The notes beneath the pieces are model-generated. The model ran no database searches and was not told the origin of the DNA. It was given only the letters and a program-made list of their open reading frames with translations. Source: Parasulfuritortus sp049322515 (GTDB lineage Bacteria > Pseudomonadota > Gammaproteobacteria > Burkholderiales > Thiobacillaceae). Taken from it: a stretch of DNA of 64,000 nt. This document shows positions 28,007 through 36,669 of this stretch, in pieces; position 1 is the first letter of the stretch, and every line of letters begins with the position of its first letter. Both the position numbers and the translations under genes were made by a program. The stretch is from contig JBMOQW010000003.1 of assembly GCA_049322515.1 (NCBI GenBank), positions 90,720 through 154,719 on the forward strand, in the 5' to 3' direction.

Positions 28007-28972
28007 ATGGATGCCATCACCGGAACCCTCCAACAAGCCGTCGTCGAGCAGCGTGAAGCGCTCAAGACCCTGCTGCGCGAACCATTGACCGAGGCCGCCA
28101 CGGCGGCCAGTGGGGTCTGGCACGATCGCGGAGCGCTTGAACGAAGCCTGGTGGCCAGCTTCGCCAAGGTCCCCTCGGTGAAATTCATGTACGCCATGGA
28201 CACCGATGCCCAGCAGATCACCCACAACATCGGCCGCGACGGGCTGATCGATGCCGATCTCGGCCGCGACCATTCGCAACGGCCTTACATGCGGGAACGG
28301 GTGCCGGCCGACGGATTCCTGCTGTCGCAGGCCTACATCAGCCTGCGCGCCAAGCGGCCCTCGCTCACCGCCGTGCAATTGGTGCGCGGATCGGACTGGC
28401 GGGTGCTCGGCTTCATCGGCGCCGATTTCGACCTGCGCGATCTGCCGATCACCCGCCAGGTCTACGAGGAACCGCGTCACTGGCGCCAGATCAAGGGCGA
28501 CCCCGCGATCCGCGGCACGGTGTTCCACCAGACCCGCTCGGACAGCATGATGGACGTCCACATCGACATCGTCCTCTCGGTGATCGAGGAACTGATGACC
28601 GACCGGGGCGTGCACCATGTCATGCTGCACTTTTCCAGCAGCCGCGCGGTGATCTGGCTGACTGCCGATCCGCTGCGCTACCGCCTGCTCGACATCGACG
28701 CCCTCACCGACCCCGACATCTGCCTGACCTACCCGCGCCGCCCCTACCCCACTGATGCGCTGGTCGAGCGCCAGCAGATCCGCCCCATCCTCGACAACCT
28801 GCGCGGTCTGCGCTTGATGGACGAGATGTTTTACCTGCGCACCGGCACCCTAAACCTGTTCAACGGGGTGGTCGGCCTGACCTTTTCCTGTGACGGTTCG
28901 CATTACATCCCGGTCGACGAATTCCTGGACAAGGGCCAGGAGTTCTGGATGGGTGGCGCCGTCGCGCCTTGA
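28007..28972 (+). CDS. Stand-alone PDC-type sensor domain protein, soluble
   Basis: A 321-residue protein with a PDC/Cache-like sensory fold: VKFMYAMDTDAQQITHNIG, DHSQRPYMRER, FLLSQAYISLRAKRPSLTAVQLVR and LGFIGADFDLRDLP. PDC domains normally sit outside a membrane helix in receptors. This one has neither a signal peptide nor a transmembrane segment, and no output domain is recognisable in the last 130 residues. The start is ATG 28007 with a weak ribosome binding site; the longer open frame to 27272 is antisense shadow. Could be a cytosolic ligand-binding partner of another signalling protein. Confidence 0.75.
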   Translation: MDAITGTLQQAVVEQREALKTLLREPLTEAATAASGVWHDRGALERSLVASFAKVPSVKFMYAMDTDAQQITHNIGRDGLIDADLGRDHSQRPYMRERVPADGFLLSQAYISLRAKRPSLTAVQLVRGSDWRVLGFIGADFDLRDLPITRQVYEEPRHWRQIKGDPAIRGTVFHQTRSDSMMDVHIDIVLSVIEELMTDRGVHHVMLHFSSSRAVIWLTADPLRYRLLDIDALTDPDICLTYPRRPYPTDALVERQQIRPILDNLRGLRLMDEMFYLRTGTLNLFNGVVGLTFSCDGSHYIPVDEFLDKGQEFWMGGAVAP

Positions 28973-28986
28973 GCCTGGAGACGTCC

Positions 28987-29544
28987 ATGATCCGTACAAC
29001 TGCCCTGCTCGCCTGCCTGGCCGCCCTGGCTGGCTGCGCCACCCTCAGTGAGGACGAGTGCCGCACCGCCAACTGGCGCGACATCGGCCTGCGCGACGGC
29101 CTCGACGGCAAGCCGGCCAGCCATCTGGCCCAGCACGCCAAGGCCTGTGCCGAATATGGCCTGCGCCCGGACGAAACCCGTTATCACCAGGGCCGTAACG
29201 ACGGCCTGCGCGAGTATTGCCGGCTCGACAATGCCTTCGAATCCGGCCTCAAGGGGAAGAGCTACCAAGGCGTCTGCCCGGCCGCGATCGACCGCGACTT
29301 CCGCCGCTACCACGAGGCGGCCTACACGGTATACACCCTGCGACGCGACCTCGACGCCCAGCACGACAAGGTCGACAGCCTGAGCCAGCGGTTGCGGGAA
29401 AAGAAGCTGAGCGACCGGGAACGCGATGACATCCGGCGCGAAATCCGCGACATCGAACGGCAGATGGACGACCAGCGCGACCGCCTGCGCGATGCCGAGC
29501 GGCGGCTCGACCGGGTCCGCGACGACGCCCGCTACATCCGCTGA
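28987..29544 (+). CDS. DUF2799 lipoprotein with C-terminal coiled coil
   Basis: A 185-residue lipoprotein. The leader MIRTTALLACLAALAGC ends at the lipobox LAGC. The first half is DUF2799 (DECRTANWRDIGLRDGLDG, HAKACAEYGL, YHQGRNDGLREYCR). The second half is a highly charged coiled coil with Glu/Arg/Asp repeats (RREIRDIERQMDDQRDRL). GGAG at 28976 supports ATG 28987. It follows the PDC gene by 14 bases, probably one unit. Outer-membrane anchoring is expected; role unknown. Confidence 0.82.
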   Translation: MIRTTALLACLAALAGCATLSEDECRTANWRDIGLRDGLDGKPASHLAQHAKACAEYGLRPDETRYHQGRNDGLREYCRLDNAFESGLKGKSYQGVCPAAIDRDFRRYHEAAYTVYTLRRDLDAQHDKVDSLSQRLREKKLSDRERDDIRREIRDIERQMDDQRDRLRDAERRLDRVRDDARYIR

Positions 29545-29578
29545 GCCAGCCCGACCTGCCCGGCAGCGGCGCGCAGCC

Positions 29579-30769
29579 TCAATCCAGGAATCGCTGCAAC
29601 AGATCGTTGAGGAAGCGGCGCCCGGTGTCGGTCGGCGCGATGCGGCCCTCGCCCCGTACCAGCAAGCCGCGCGACTCGGCTGCATGCAGCGGTGCCTTCA
29701 GGACCGCCAGCGGCAAACCGGTGCGCTCGCTGAACAGGCCTTCCTCGAAACCCGCCGTCAGGCGCAGGGCGTTCATCATGAATTCGAATTTCAGGTCCGC
29801 TGCCGTCAGGGTGCGCGCTGCCTCCGGCGCGGCTCGGGACGCCACCCAGTCGAGATAGGCGCCCGGGTGCCGGGGGCGCGCCTCGCGCACCACCCGATCC
29901 GGAAAACTCAGCTTGCCATGGGCCCCGGCGCCGAGGCCCAGATAGTCGCCGAACAACCAGTAATTGAGGTTGTGCCGACAGGCCTGGCCCGGCTGCGCGT
30001 AGGCCGACGTCTCGTAATGCTGGTAGCCGGCCGCGGCCAGGGTCGCCTCGACCCGGTCCTGCATGACTGCCGCGGCATCGTCATCCGGCAACTCGGGGGG
30101 CTGGGCCGCGAAGGCGGTGTTCGGCTCCAGGGTCAGGTGATAGCAGCTCAGATGGCCCGGTGCCAGGTCGAGCGCAGTGTCGAGATCGCGCCTCAGGTCA
30201 TCCAGGGACTGGCCCGGCAGGGCGTACATCAAATCCAGGTTGACCCGCTCGAACAGCGCCAGGGCAGCGCGTGCCGCCGCACGGGCCTGGGCCCCGTCAT
30301 GGACCCGGCCGAGCGCGGCCAGGAAACGGTCGTCGAAACTCTGGATACCGAGCGAAAGCCGGTTCACCCCGGCCGCCCGATAGCCCTCGAACCGGGCCTG
30401 CTCGAACGTGCCCGGGTTGGCCTCCAGGGTGATTTCCGCACCAGCCCGCAGCGGTACCCGCGCCCGGACTTCGGACAACAGGCGGTCGACCGCCTCGGGC
30501 GTCAACAGGCTGGGGGTGCCGCCGCCGATGAACACGGACTCCACCGGCCGGCCCCAGATGCCGGGCAAGGCCTGTTCCAGATCGGCGATCAGGGCATCGA
30601 CGTAAGCCGCCTCAGGCAGCTCGCCGCGCAAGGCATGGGAATTGAAGTCGCAATAGGGACATTTGCGCAGGCACCAGGGCACGTGCAGATAGAGCGACAG
30701 CGGCAAGACCCGCCGAGGTGCCGAGATCTCTCTTTCGTCATATTGCTGGTGTAAAAGTACTAGTGTCAT
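29579..30769 (-). CDS. hemW: Radical SAM HemW, coproporphyrinogen-dehydrogenase-like
   Basis: A 396-residue radical SAM protein. HemW is thought to be a haem chaperone rather than an oxidase. The cluster motif C-x3-C-x2-C is in HVPWCLRKCPYCDFNSH; FIGGGTPSLL and NRLSLGIQSFDD follow, and the C-terminal HemN domain (LGLGAGAHGKL) is present. It starts at ATG 30769 with no clear ribosome binding site and an unusual 25-residue N-terminal extension; a later start nearer LSLYLHVPWC is possible. The gene is divergent from the chemoreceptor, only 29 bases apart. Confidence 0.92.
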   Translation of the reverse strand: MTLVLLHQQYDEREISAPRRVLPLSLYLHVPWCLRKCPYCDFNSHALRGELPEAAYVDALIADLEQALPGIWGRPVESVFIGGGTPSLLTPEAVDRLLSEVRARVPLRAGAEITLEANPGTFEQARFEGYRAAGVNRLSLGIQSFDDRFLAALGRVHDGAQARAAARAALALFERVNLDLMYALPGQSLDDLRRDLDTALDLAPGHLSCYHLTLEPNTAFAAQPPELPDDDAAAVMQDRVEATLAAAGYQHYETSAYAQPGQACRHNLNYWLFGDYLGLGAGAHGKLSFPDRVVREARPRHPGAYLDWVASRAAPEAARTLTAADLKFEFMMNALRLTAGFEEGLFSERTGLPLAVLKAPLHAAESRGLLVRGEGRIAPTDTGRRFLNDLLQRFLD

Positions 30770-30798
30770 GATGGGTATATCGCGATACAGGGAGAACA

Positions 30799-31938
30799 AT
30801 GATGCTGTTTGGTGGCTTGGACAAGCTGAATCGGTTGCGCCAGGAACTCGCCTTGCTCGAGGAGGACCGCGCCACGATCGGCAGGCATCTGGATGAAGCG
30901 CGGGGCCGGGCGGATAGCCATGCCAACGAAATCGAGGCCCTGCGCAGTGAACTTGAACGCCTGCATGGTGTCGCCGAGGAAGTGAACGCATTCAGCGACA
31001 CGCTCAAAACCTCCCAGAATTCGCTCGCCGCCCTGGCCCAATCCCTGAAGTCGGAAACCGTGCAGGTCAACACGGCCTGCGCCAACGTCAGCGGCACCCA
31101 CCTGATCATCGAGCGGATGACCCGCCGGATCGAGGAATTCGCCCAGCGCCAGGACACCACTGCCGAGGCCGTGGCGCAACTGCATGCGCGCACCGGGGAG
31201 ATCGACGGCATCGTCAAGCTGATCAAGGACATCGCCGACCAGACCAATCTGCTTGCGCTCAATGCCGCCATCGAAGCGGCCCGCGCCGGCGAAGCCGGGC
31301 GAGGCTTCGCCGTGGTGGCGGACGAGGTGCGCAAGCTGGCCGAACGGACCACCCAGGCGACCAGCGAGATCTCCGGCCTGGTGCACACCATCCAGGACGA
31401 GGCCGACATCGTCCGCGATCAGGTACAACTGGCCCCGGACGCGACCAATGCCATCAGCCACGAAGGTCACGAAGCCTATGCCAGCATCCAGTCCTTGATG
31501 ACCATGTCGAACCAGATGATCGGCACCATTGCCGCCAGTGCCCTGCGCAGCTTCGTGGAAACCGCCAAGGTCGACCATCTGGTCTTCAAGATGGAGATTT
31601 TCAAGGTCTTGCTCGGCCTGTCGAACAAGACCGAAGCCGACTTTTCCAGCCATACCGCCTGCCGGCTCGGCAAGTGGTACTACGAGGGGGATGGCCACGG
31701 CTGCTTCTCGAACCTGCCCGGCTACCGGGAGATCGAGCCGCCGCACGTCGATGTCCACCACCAGGGCGTCCTGGCGGTGCGCCACTACCACGCCGGCCGC
31801 CACAAGGAGAGCCTGCAGGCCCTGGCCCGCATGGAAGCCGCCAGCCGGGGGGTGCTGGAGCACCTGGAGACCATGGCCGGCAGCGGCGAAAAATCGCCAG
31901 CGGCCCTGTGTGTCGGCCAGTTCGGCTCAGGCCACTGA
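30799..31938 (+). CDS. Soluble CZB-domain methyl-accepting chemoreceptor
   Basis: A 379-residue receptor without membrane helices. Residues about 8-75 form a coiled coil, followed by the signalling domain (IADQTNLLALNAAIEAARAG, GFAVVADEVRKLAE). The C-terminal CZB zinc-binding domain has the classic His/Cys pattern (DHLVFKMEIF, HTACRLGKWYYEGDG, PHVDVHHQGVLAVRHYH). CZB receptors such as TlpD are cytoplasmic and respond to zinc or oxidants. AGGGAG precedes ATG 30799. It overlaps the 3' end of rdgB by 12 bases in convergent orientation. Confidence 0.93.
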   Translation: MMLFGGLDKLNRLRQELALLEEDRATIGRHLDEARGRADSHANEIEALRSELERLHGVAEEVNAFSDTLKTSQNSLAALAQSLKSETVQVNTACANVSGTHLIIERMTRRIEEFAQRQDTTAEAVAQLHARTGEIDGIVKLIKDIADQTNLLALNAAIEAARAGEAGRGFAVVADEVRKLAERTTQATSEISGLVHTIQDEADIVRDQVQLAPDATNAISHEGHEAYASIQSLMTMSNQMIGTIAASALRSFVETAKVDHLVFKMEIFKVLLGLSNKTEADFSSHTACRLGKWYYEGDGHGCFSNLPGYREIEPPHVDVHHQGVLAVRHYHAGRHKESLQALARMEAASRGVLEHLETMAGSGEKSPAALCVGQFGSGH

Positions 31939-32517
31939 CCTGAGCCGTTCGGCCAGGGCCCGCAAGGCCTGGCCCCGGTGGCTGACCGCGTTCTTCTGGT
32001 CGGCATCGAGTTCCGCGCCGGTCTTGCCGAACTGGGGGACCAGGAAATAGGGGTCATAGCCAAACCCGCCAGCGCCCCGGGGTTCGTCGATGATTTCGCC
32101 GTGCCAGGCGCCTTCGGCGATGATCGGCTGCGGATCATCCGGATAGCGGACATAGACCATGACGCAGTAGTAATGGGCCTTGCGGTTCGGGTGGCCGCGC
32201 AGGGCCTCGATCAGCTTCTCGTTGTTGCGCTGGTCGGATTTCGGCTCCCCGGCATAGCGCGCCGAATACACGCCCGGCGCGCCGTTGAGCGCGTCGACGC
32301 AGATGCCGGAGTCATCGGCCAGCGCCGGCAGGCCGGTATGGGCCGAGGCGTGGCGCGCCTTGGCGATGCAGTTCTCGACAAAGGTGACATGCGGCTCCGG
32401 GCATTCCGGCACCCCGAAAGCACCCTGCGGCATGGCCTCGAATGCCAGCGGTTCCAGGATGCGTTGAATCTCGCGCAGCTTGCCGGGGTTGTTGGAAGCG
32501 ATGACGATCTTTTTCAT
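31927..32517 (-). CDS. rdgB: dITP/XTP pyrophosphatase RdgB
   Basis: A 196-residue nucleotide house-cleaning enzyme that removes inosine and xanthosine triphosphates. The family start KKIVIASNNPGKLREIQRIL, DDSGICVDALNGAPGVYSARYAG, the GFGYDPYFLVP block and SHRGQALRAL are all intact. ATG 32517 overlaps the rph stop, the normal rph-rdgB arrangement. The 3' end overlaps the convergent chemoreceptor. Confidence 0.96.
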   Translation of the reverse strand: MKKIVIASNNPGKLREIQRILEPLAFEAMPQGAFGVPECPEPHVTFVENCIAKARHASAHTGLPALADDSGICVDALNGAPGVYSARYAGEPKSDQRNNEKLIEALRGHPNRKAHYYCVMVYVRYPDDPQPIIAEGAWHGEIIDEPRGAGGFGYDPYFLVPQFGKTGAELDADQKNAVSHRGQALRALAERLRSVA

Positions 32518-33245
32518 GCTTGCAGGGCCTTCTTCTGGTGTTCGATCAATTCGCCGATGCCGGCCTCGGCGAGGTCGAGCAGGCGGTTCAGCTCGGTGCG
32601 CGTGAAGGTCGCGCCCTCCGCGGTGCCCTGCACCTCGATCAGGCCGCCGTGGCCGGTCATCACCACGTTCATGTCGGTGTCGCAGTCGACGTCCTCGGCG
32701 TAATCCAGGTCGAGCACCGGCACGCCCCGGTAGATGCCGACCGAGACCGCCGCGACATGGTCGCGCAGCGGGTCGCTGGCCAACTTGCCTTCGGCGCGCA
32801 GCCAGCCGATCGCATCGGCCACCGCGACCCAGGCACCGGTGATGCTGGCGGTGCGGGTACCGCCATCGGCCTGGATCACGTCGCAATCGACGTGCACGGT
32901 GCGTTCGCCCAGTTGGCTCAAGTCCACCGCCGCGCGCAGGCTGCGCCCGATCAGGCGCTGGATTTCCTGGGTGCGCCCGCTCTGCTTGCCGCGCGCCGCC
33001 TCACGGTCGCCCCGGGTATGGGTGGCGCGCGGCAGCATGCCGTATTCGGCGGTCAGCCAGCCGCCGCCGCTGCCCTTGACGTGAGGCGGGACCTTCTCGA
33101 TCACGCTGGCGGTGCAGATCACCTTGGTGTCGCCGCATTCCACCAGGACGGAACCCTCCGCATGGCGGGTATAGCGACGGGTCAGGCGGATCGCGCGCAA
33201 TTGGCTCGGGGTACGGCCGGAGGGCCGGGTCGTGTCGTTCATCAT
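32514..33245 (-). CDS. rph: Ribonuclease PH
   Basis: A 243-residue phosphorolytic 3'-5' exoribonuclease that trims tRNA 3' ends. Family blocks: RLTRRYTRHAEGSVLVECGDTKV, ATHTRGDREAARGKQSGRTQEIQRLIGRSLRAAVDL (substrate site, reported here in two pieces: ATHTRGDREAARGKQSGR and QEIQRLIGRSLRAAVDL), DCDVIQADGGTRTASITGA and the metal/catalytic DLDYAEDVDCDTDMNVVM. ATG 33245 overlaps the PP2C stop. Together with rdgB, the gene is co-transcribed with the kinase-phosphatase pair. Confidence 0.96.
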   Translation of the reverse strand: MMNDTTRPSGRTPSQLRAIRLTRRYTRHAEGSVLVECGDTKVICTASVIEKVPPHVKGSGGGWLTAEYGMLPRATHTRGDREAARGKQSGRTQEIQRLIGRSLRAAVDLSQLGERTVHVDCDVIQADGGTRTASITGAWVAVADAIGWLRAEGKLASDPLRDHVAAVSVGIYRGVPVLDLDYAEDVDCDTDMNVVMTGHGGLIEVQGTAEGATFTRTELNRLLDLAEAGIGELIEHQKKALQA

Positions 33246-34153
33246 TTTTCCGGTTTGTGTTTCAAAAGGGCCTCGCGGATTTCCTCGATGGCCTGGTCGA
33301 TGTCGTGGTCGCTCATGGTCGGGTGATGCGAGGTATGTTGTGCCAGTTCCTTCAGTTCGGTGGTGAAGCCGTCGAGGCCGAACGCTTCAGGTTCGTCGCC
33401 ACGCTGCGTCACCAGGTCCTCGCCACAGCGCAGGGCGATCACCGACAGGTTGTCGCCGCGTTCGCCGGCGCGGAACTCGGCGTGCTCCATCAGCTGCTGA
33501 ACGGCCTGGCGGATCGAATAGACACGCAGGGTGGCCATCAACTCGTCGGGCATGAATTCGGCCCAGAAACCGTCGCTCGACAGCATCAGGACATCGCCTT
33601 CGCCCAGCTTGACGCCGGGTGACAGTTCGATGTTCGGCAATACGAAGCCGCCCACGCTGTTGTACAGCTTGTTGCGCTCCGGATGGGTGTTGATCTCGTC
33701 CTCCCGGACCAGGCCCTCGTCGACCAGGTGCTGGACCGCGGAATGGTCCCGGGTCCGGGAAATCAGCCCGTCCCGGCCAAAGTGATACAGGCGCGAATCG
33801 CCGACGTGTGCCCACCAGGCCCGGCCATGCTGGACGACGCAGACCACGCAGGTGGTGCGGGGCGAGTCCTTGAGCTTGTTCTTGAGTGCGAACTCGTTGA
33901 TCGCCTCGTGCGCGGTGTAGATGCCATCGAGCAGGAATTCGGTGATGTCGTCCAGGGTCGGCTTGGCCATGCGGCGGAACATGCCGAGTACGGCATCGAC
34001 CAGGAACTGTGCCGCCACCTCGCCCTTGGCGTGACCGCCCATGCCATCGGCGAGCACCATGCAGATGGCGTCCGCGGTGTAGGCATGTCCAAGCCGGTCC
34101 TGGTTGGAGGGCCGGCCGCCCTTGCGACTTTCCTGATAGAGGTTGTATTTCAT
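33242..34153 (-). CDS. PP2C-type Ser/Thr protein phosphatase
   Basis: A 303-residue soluble PP2C phosphatase, antagonist of the adjacent kinase. Metal ligands and motifs in order: GRPSNQDRLGHA, CMVLADGMGGHAKGEVAA, CVVCVVQHGRAWWAHVGDSR, TRDHSAVQHLV and MLSSDGFWAEF. The C-terminal 60 residues are a charged non-catalytic tail. ATG 34153 overlaps the kinase stop (ATGA). Metal-dependent Ser/Thr dephosphorylation is well supported. Confidence 0.95.
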   Translation of the reverse strand: MKYNLYQESRKGGRPSNQDRLGHAYTADAICMVLADGMGGHAKGEVAAQFLVDAVLGMFRRMAKPTLDDITEFLLDGIYTAHEAINEFALKNKLKDSPRTTCVVCVVQHGRAWWAHVGDSRLYHFGRDGLISRTRDHSAVQHLVDEGLVREDEINTHPERNKLYNSVGGFVLPNIELSPGVKLGEGDVLMLSSDGFWAEFMPDELMATLRVYSIRQAVQQLMEHAEFRAGERGDNLSVIALRCGEDLVTQRGDEPEAFGLDGFTTELKELAQHTSHHPTMSDHDIDQAIEEIREALLKHKPEK

Positions 34154-35094
34154 AGTGGCTTGGTGAGTCGTTGCTTGATGACTTCGAGCAGGGAGGGCTT
34201 GACCGGCTTGGCGTGCATCGGCACCAGCTCGATGAGCTGTTTCTGTACCGCGAACACGCTCTGCGGCCGCTCGGTGTAGGCCAGTCGCAGGAGGCTGTCG
34301 ATCAGATTGAGAAAATCGGAGGAATACTTGCCGGCGAATTCCTTGGCCGCCGGGACCAATTTGTCCTCGACCATGCGCTCGCTGGCCGGCGGCGGCGGGT
34401 GCTTGGCCACGCAGGCATACATGCTGGCGCCGATGCCGTAGATGTCGGTCCAGGGACCGAGCCGGTCACGCTGGTTGTATTGCTCGGGCGCGGCAAAGCC
34501 CGGCGTATACATGGGCACGTATTTCTGGTCGGACAGCAGCGACTGCCTGGCGGCGCCGAAATCGATCAGCAGCGGCGAGCCATCCTGGCGGATGTAGATG
34601 TTGGAGGGCTTGATGTCGAAATGCAGCAGCCGCTGGGAATGGATTTCCCGCAGCCCGTTGAGCAACTGGATGAACACGCCGCGCACGAAGCCCTCGCGCA
34701 TCGGTTCCTCGCGCAATTCCTGGATGTGCCGCTGCAAGGTCTTGCCGCGTTCGTAACGCATCACCATGTAGACGGTATCGTTGGCGCGGAAGAAATTGTT
34801 CACCTCGACCACGTTCGGATGCCGGATGTTGGCCAGGGTACGGCCTTCGTCGAAGAAGTACTTCATGCCGTGCCGGAAGGTCTTTTCCTTGTCCTCCGAG
34901 GCCGGTTTCACGGCGTAATGCTCGTCGCGCGTCACCATGCCATCGGGCATGTATTCCTTGATCGCGACCGGCAGCCCGTTCGGATCGAAGGCCAGATACA
35001 CCAGACTGAACCCGCCCCCGCCGATTTTTCGGTCTATGGTGTACTCGCCAAGACGAAAACCAGTGGGCAAGGGAACGGGAATTTGAGCGGCCAT
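34150..35094 (-). CDS. Hanks-type Ser/Thr protein kinase, non-RD
   Basis: A 314-residue soluble kinase. The glycine loop is KIGGGGFSLVYLAFD, the VAIK Lys is in VAIKEYMPDG, the catalytic loop reads LLHFDIKPSNI, the DFG is in LLIDFGAARQS, and APE is in PGFAAPEQYNQR. The catalytic loop has Phe instead of Arg before the catalytic Asp, so it is a non-RD kinase, not expected to be switched on by activation-loop phosphorylation in the usual way. No membrane segment. First gene of the operon kinase-PP2C-rph-rdgB; yicC is divergent. Confidence 0.95.
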   Translation of the reverse strand: MAAQIPVPLPTGFRLGEYTIDRKIGGGGFSLVYLAFDPNGLPVAIKEYMPDGMVTRDEHYAVKPASEDKEKTFRHGMKYFFDEGRTLANIRHPNVVEVNNFFRANDTVYMVMRYERGKTLQRHIQELREEPMREGFVRGVFIQLLNGLREIHSQRLLHFDIKPSNIYIRQDGSPLLIDFGAARQSLLSDQKYVPMYTPGFAAPEQYNQRDRLGPWTDIYGIGASMYACVAKHPPPPASERMVEDKLVPAAKEFAGKYSSDFLNLIDSLLRLAYTERPQSVFAVQKQLIELVPMHAKPVKPSLLEVIKQRLTKPL

Positions 35095-35111
35095 TGAAGC
35101 CCAAGTAAGAT
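35083..35111 (+). promoter_or_regulatory. Candidate yicC promoter
   Basis: TTGAGC (35083-35088), a 17-base spacer and TAAGAT (35106-35111) lie upstream of yicC. The -35 is inside the 5' codons of the divergent kinase gene, so the two promoters probably overlap. Confidence 0.45.
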
Positions 35112-35149
35112 GGGATCATTTGACGAAGATACGGAAGAATAACGAATTC

Positions 35150-36022
35150 ATGGCTTCCTTGAACAGCATGACCGGCTACGCCTCGGTGACCACGACCCTG
35201 GAACACGGCGCCATCGGCCTCGAGTTGCGTGCCGTCAACTCGCGTTTTCTCGACTTGTCCTTCCGCCTCGGCGATGATTTCCGTGCCCTCGAACCCATCC
35301 TGCGCGAGCGCATCAACGACCAGGTCCGCCGCGGCAAGCTGGAATGCCGGCTGGTGTTCCAGGCCAAGGAAGGCGGCAGCCTGCCGGGCAGCCCGAATGC
35401 CGCCATGCTGCAACAGCTTGCCCACCTGTCCGACCAAGTCCGCCAGGCCCTGCCCGACGCCCGTCCGATGGGGGTTGCGGAAGTCCTGCGCTGGCCCGGA
35501 CTGCTGGGCGACAGCCTGCTGGGACCCGAAACCCTCCAGGCCGCGGCACTGCCCCTGATCGACACCGCACTGCGCGATTTCAATGCCAGCCGGGCCCAGG
35601 AAGGCGCCAAGCTGGCCGGGATCATCCTGCAACGGGTCCAGGCCCTGCGCGCCCTGGTCGCCGAACTGCGGCCGCGCGCGCCCGACATCGTCGCCGCCTA
35701 TCGGGACAAGATCGGCCGGCGCATGGAAGAAATCCTCCAGGGCGCCGATCCGGAACGCATCCATCAGGAAGTCGCCCTGTTCGCCCAGAAGATCGACGTC
35801 GACGAGGAACTCGACCGCCTGACCACCCATCTCGACGAAGTCGAGCGGGTCCTGCGCCAAGGCAGCCCGGCCGGCAAGCGCCTCGATTTCCTGATGCAGG
35901 AACTCAACCGCGAAGCCAACACCGTCGGCGCCAAGGCCGCCGCCCTGGAGCTCAGCCAGGCCTCGGTGGAGATGAAAGTGCTCATCGAGCAGATGCGCGA
36001 ACAAGTGCAGAACCTGGAATGA
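35150..36022 (+). CDS. yicC: YicC family endoribonuclease
   Basis: A 290-residue YicC homologue, a bacterial endoribonuclease family linked to sRNA turnover. Signature MTGYASVTTTLEHG and LELRAVNSRFLDLSFRL at the N-terminus, and the C-terminal block GKRLDFLMQELNREANTVGAKA are clear. ATG 35150 is chosen; an internal ATG (35168, the MTGYA Met) is the common start in the family and equally plausible. The stop is six bases before gmk, the usual yicC-gmk pairing. Confidence 0.94.
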   Translation: MASLNSMTGYASVTTTLEHGAIGLELRAVNSRFLDLSFRLGDDFRALEPILRERINDQVRRGKLECRLVFQAKEGGSLPGSPNAAMLQQLAHLSDQVRQALPDARPMGVAEVLRWPGLLGDSLLGPETLQAAALPLIDTALRDFNASRAQEGAKLAGIILQRVQALRALVAELRPRAPDIVAAYRDKIGRRMEEILQGADPERIHQEVALFAQKIDVDEELDRLTTHLDEVERVLRQGSPAGKRLDFLMQELNREANTVGAKAAALELSQASVEMKVLIEQMREQVQNLE

Positions 36023-36027
36023 CTCCC

Positions 36028-36657
36028 ATGCCCGGCACCCTTTTCATCGTCACCGCGCCCTCCGGGGCCGGCAAGTCCAGCCTGGTCAACGCCTTGCTGG
36101 CGCAGGACCCCCAGATCAAGCTGTCGGTGTCGTACACCACGCGGGCCCCGCGTCCGGGCGAGATCGACGGCGTGCACTACCACTTCGTCGACGTCAACGC
36201 CTTCCAGGTCATGCTCGGCAATGGCGACTTCCTGGAAAGCGCCGAGGTATACGGCAATTACTACGGCACTTCGCAGGCCTGGATCGAAGACCAGATGCGC
36301 GCCGGCCACGACATCCTGCTGGAGATCGACTGGCAGGGCGCGGCCCAGGTCCGCAAGCTGTTTCCCGAGGCGGTCAGCCTGTTCATCCTGCCGCCCTCGA
36401 TGGCCGAGTTGCGCCGGCGCCTGGAAGGCCGCGGCCAGGACAGCGCCGAGGTGATCGAGCGCCGGGTGGCGGCTGCCCAGGAAGACATCTCGCATGCCTT
36501 TTCCGCCGATTTCCTGGTGGTCAACGACGACTTCCAGACCGCCCTGGCCGATCTCGCCACCCTGGTCCGCGCCCAGCGCCTGAGCATCCGCCGGCAAATG
36601 CATGCGCAGGCGGCGCTCATGCAGGATCTGCTCGGGGCGGCGCCGGACGCCGCCTGA
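36028..36657 (+). CDS. gmk: Guanylate kinase
   Basis: A 209-residue GMP kinase making GDP. P-loop TAPSGAGKSSL, GMP-binding SVSYTTRAPRPGEIDGVHYHF, and ILLEIDWQGAAQVRKLFP are intact. ATG 36028 gives the normal start; an ATG at 36019 overlaps the yicC end. Co-transcribed with yicC. The 3' end is 13 bases from the convergent TPR gene. Confidence 0.96.
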   Translation: MPGTLFIVTAPSGAGKSSLVNALLAQDPQIKLSVSYTTRAPRPGEIDGVHYHFVDVNAFQVMLGNGDFLESAEVYGNYYGTSQAWIEDQMRAGHDILLEIDWQGAAQVRKLFPEAVSLFILPPSMAELRRRLEGRGQDSAEVIERRVAAAQEDISHAFSADFLVVNDDFQTALADLATLVRAQRLSIRRQMHAQAALMQDLLGAAPDAA

Positions 36658-36669
36658 GCGCACGCAGCC

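Noticed and set aside
33242..35094. Kinase-phosphatase pair as part of a type VI secretion locus
   Set aside because: No tss, hcp or vgrG genes are present; neighbours are rph, rdgB and yicC.
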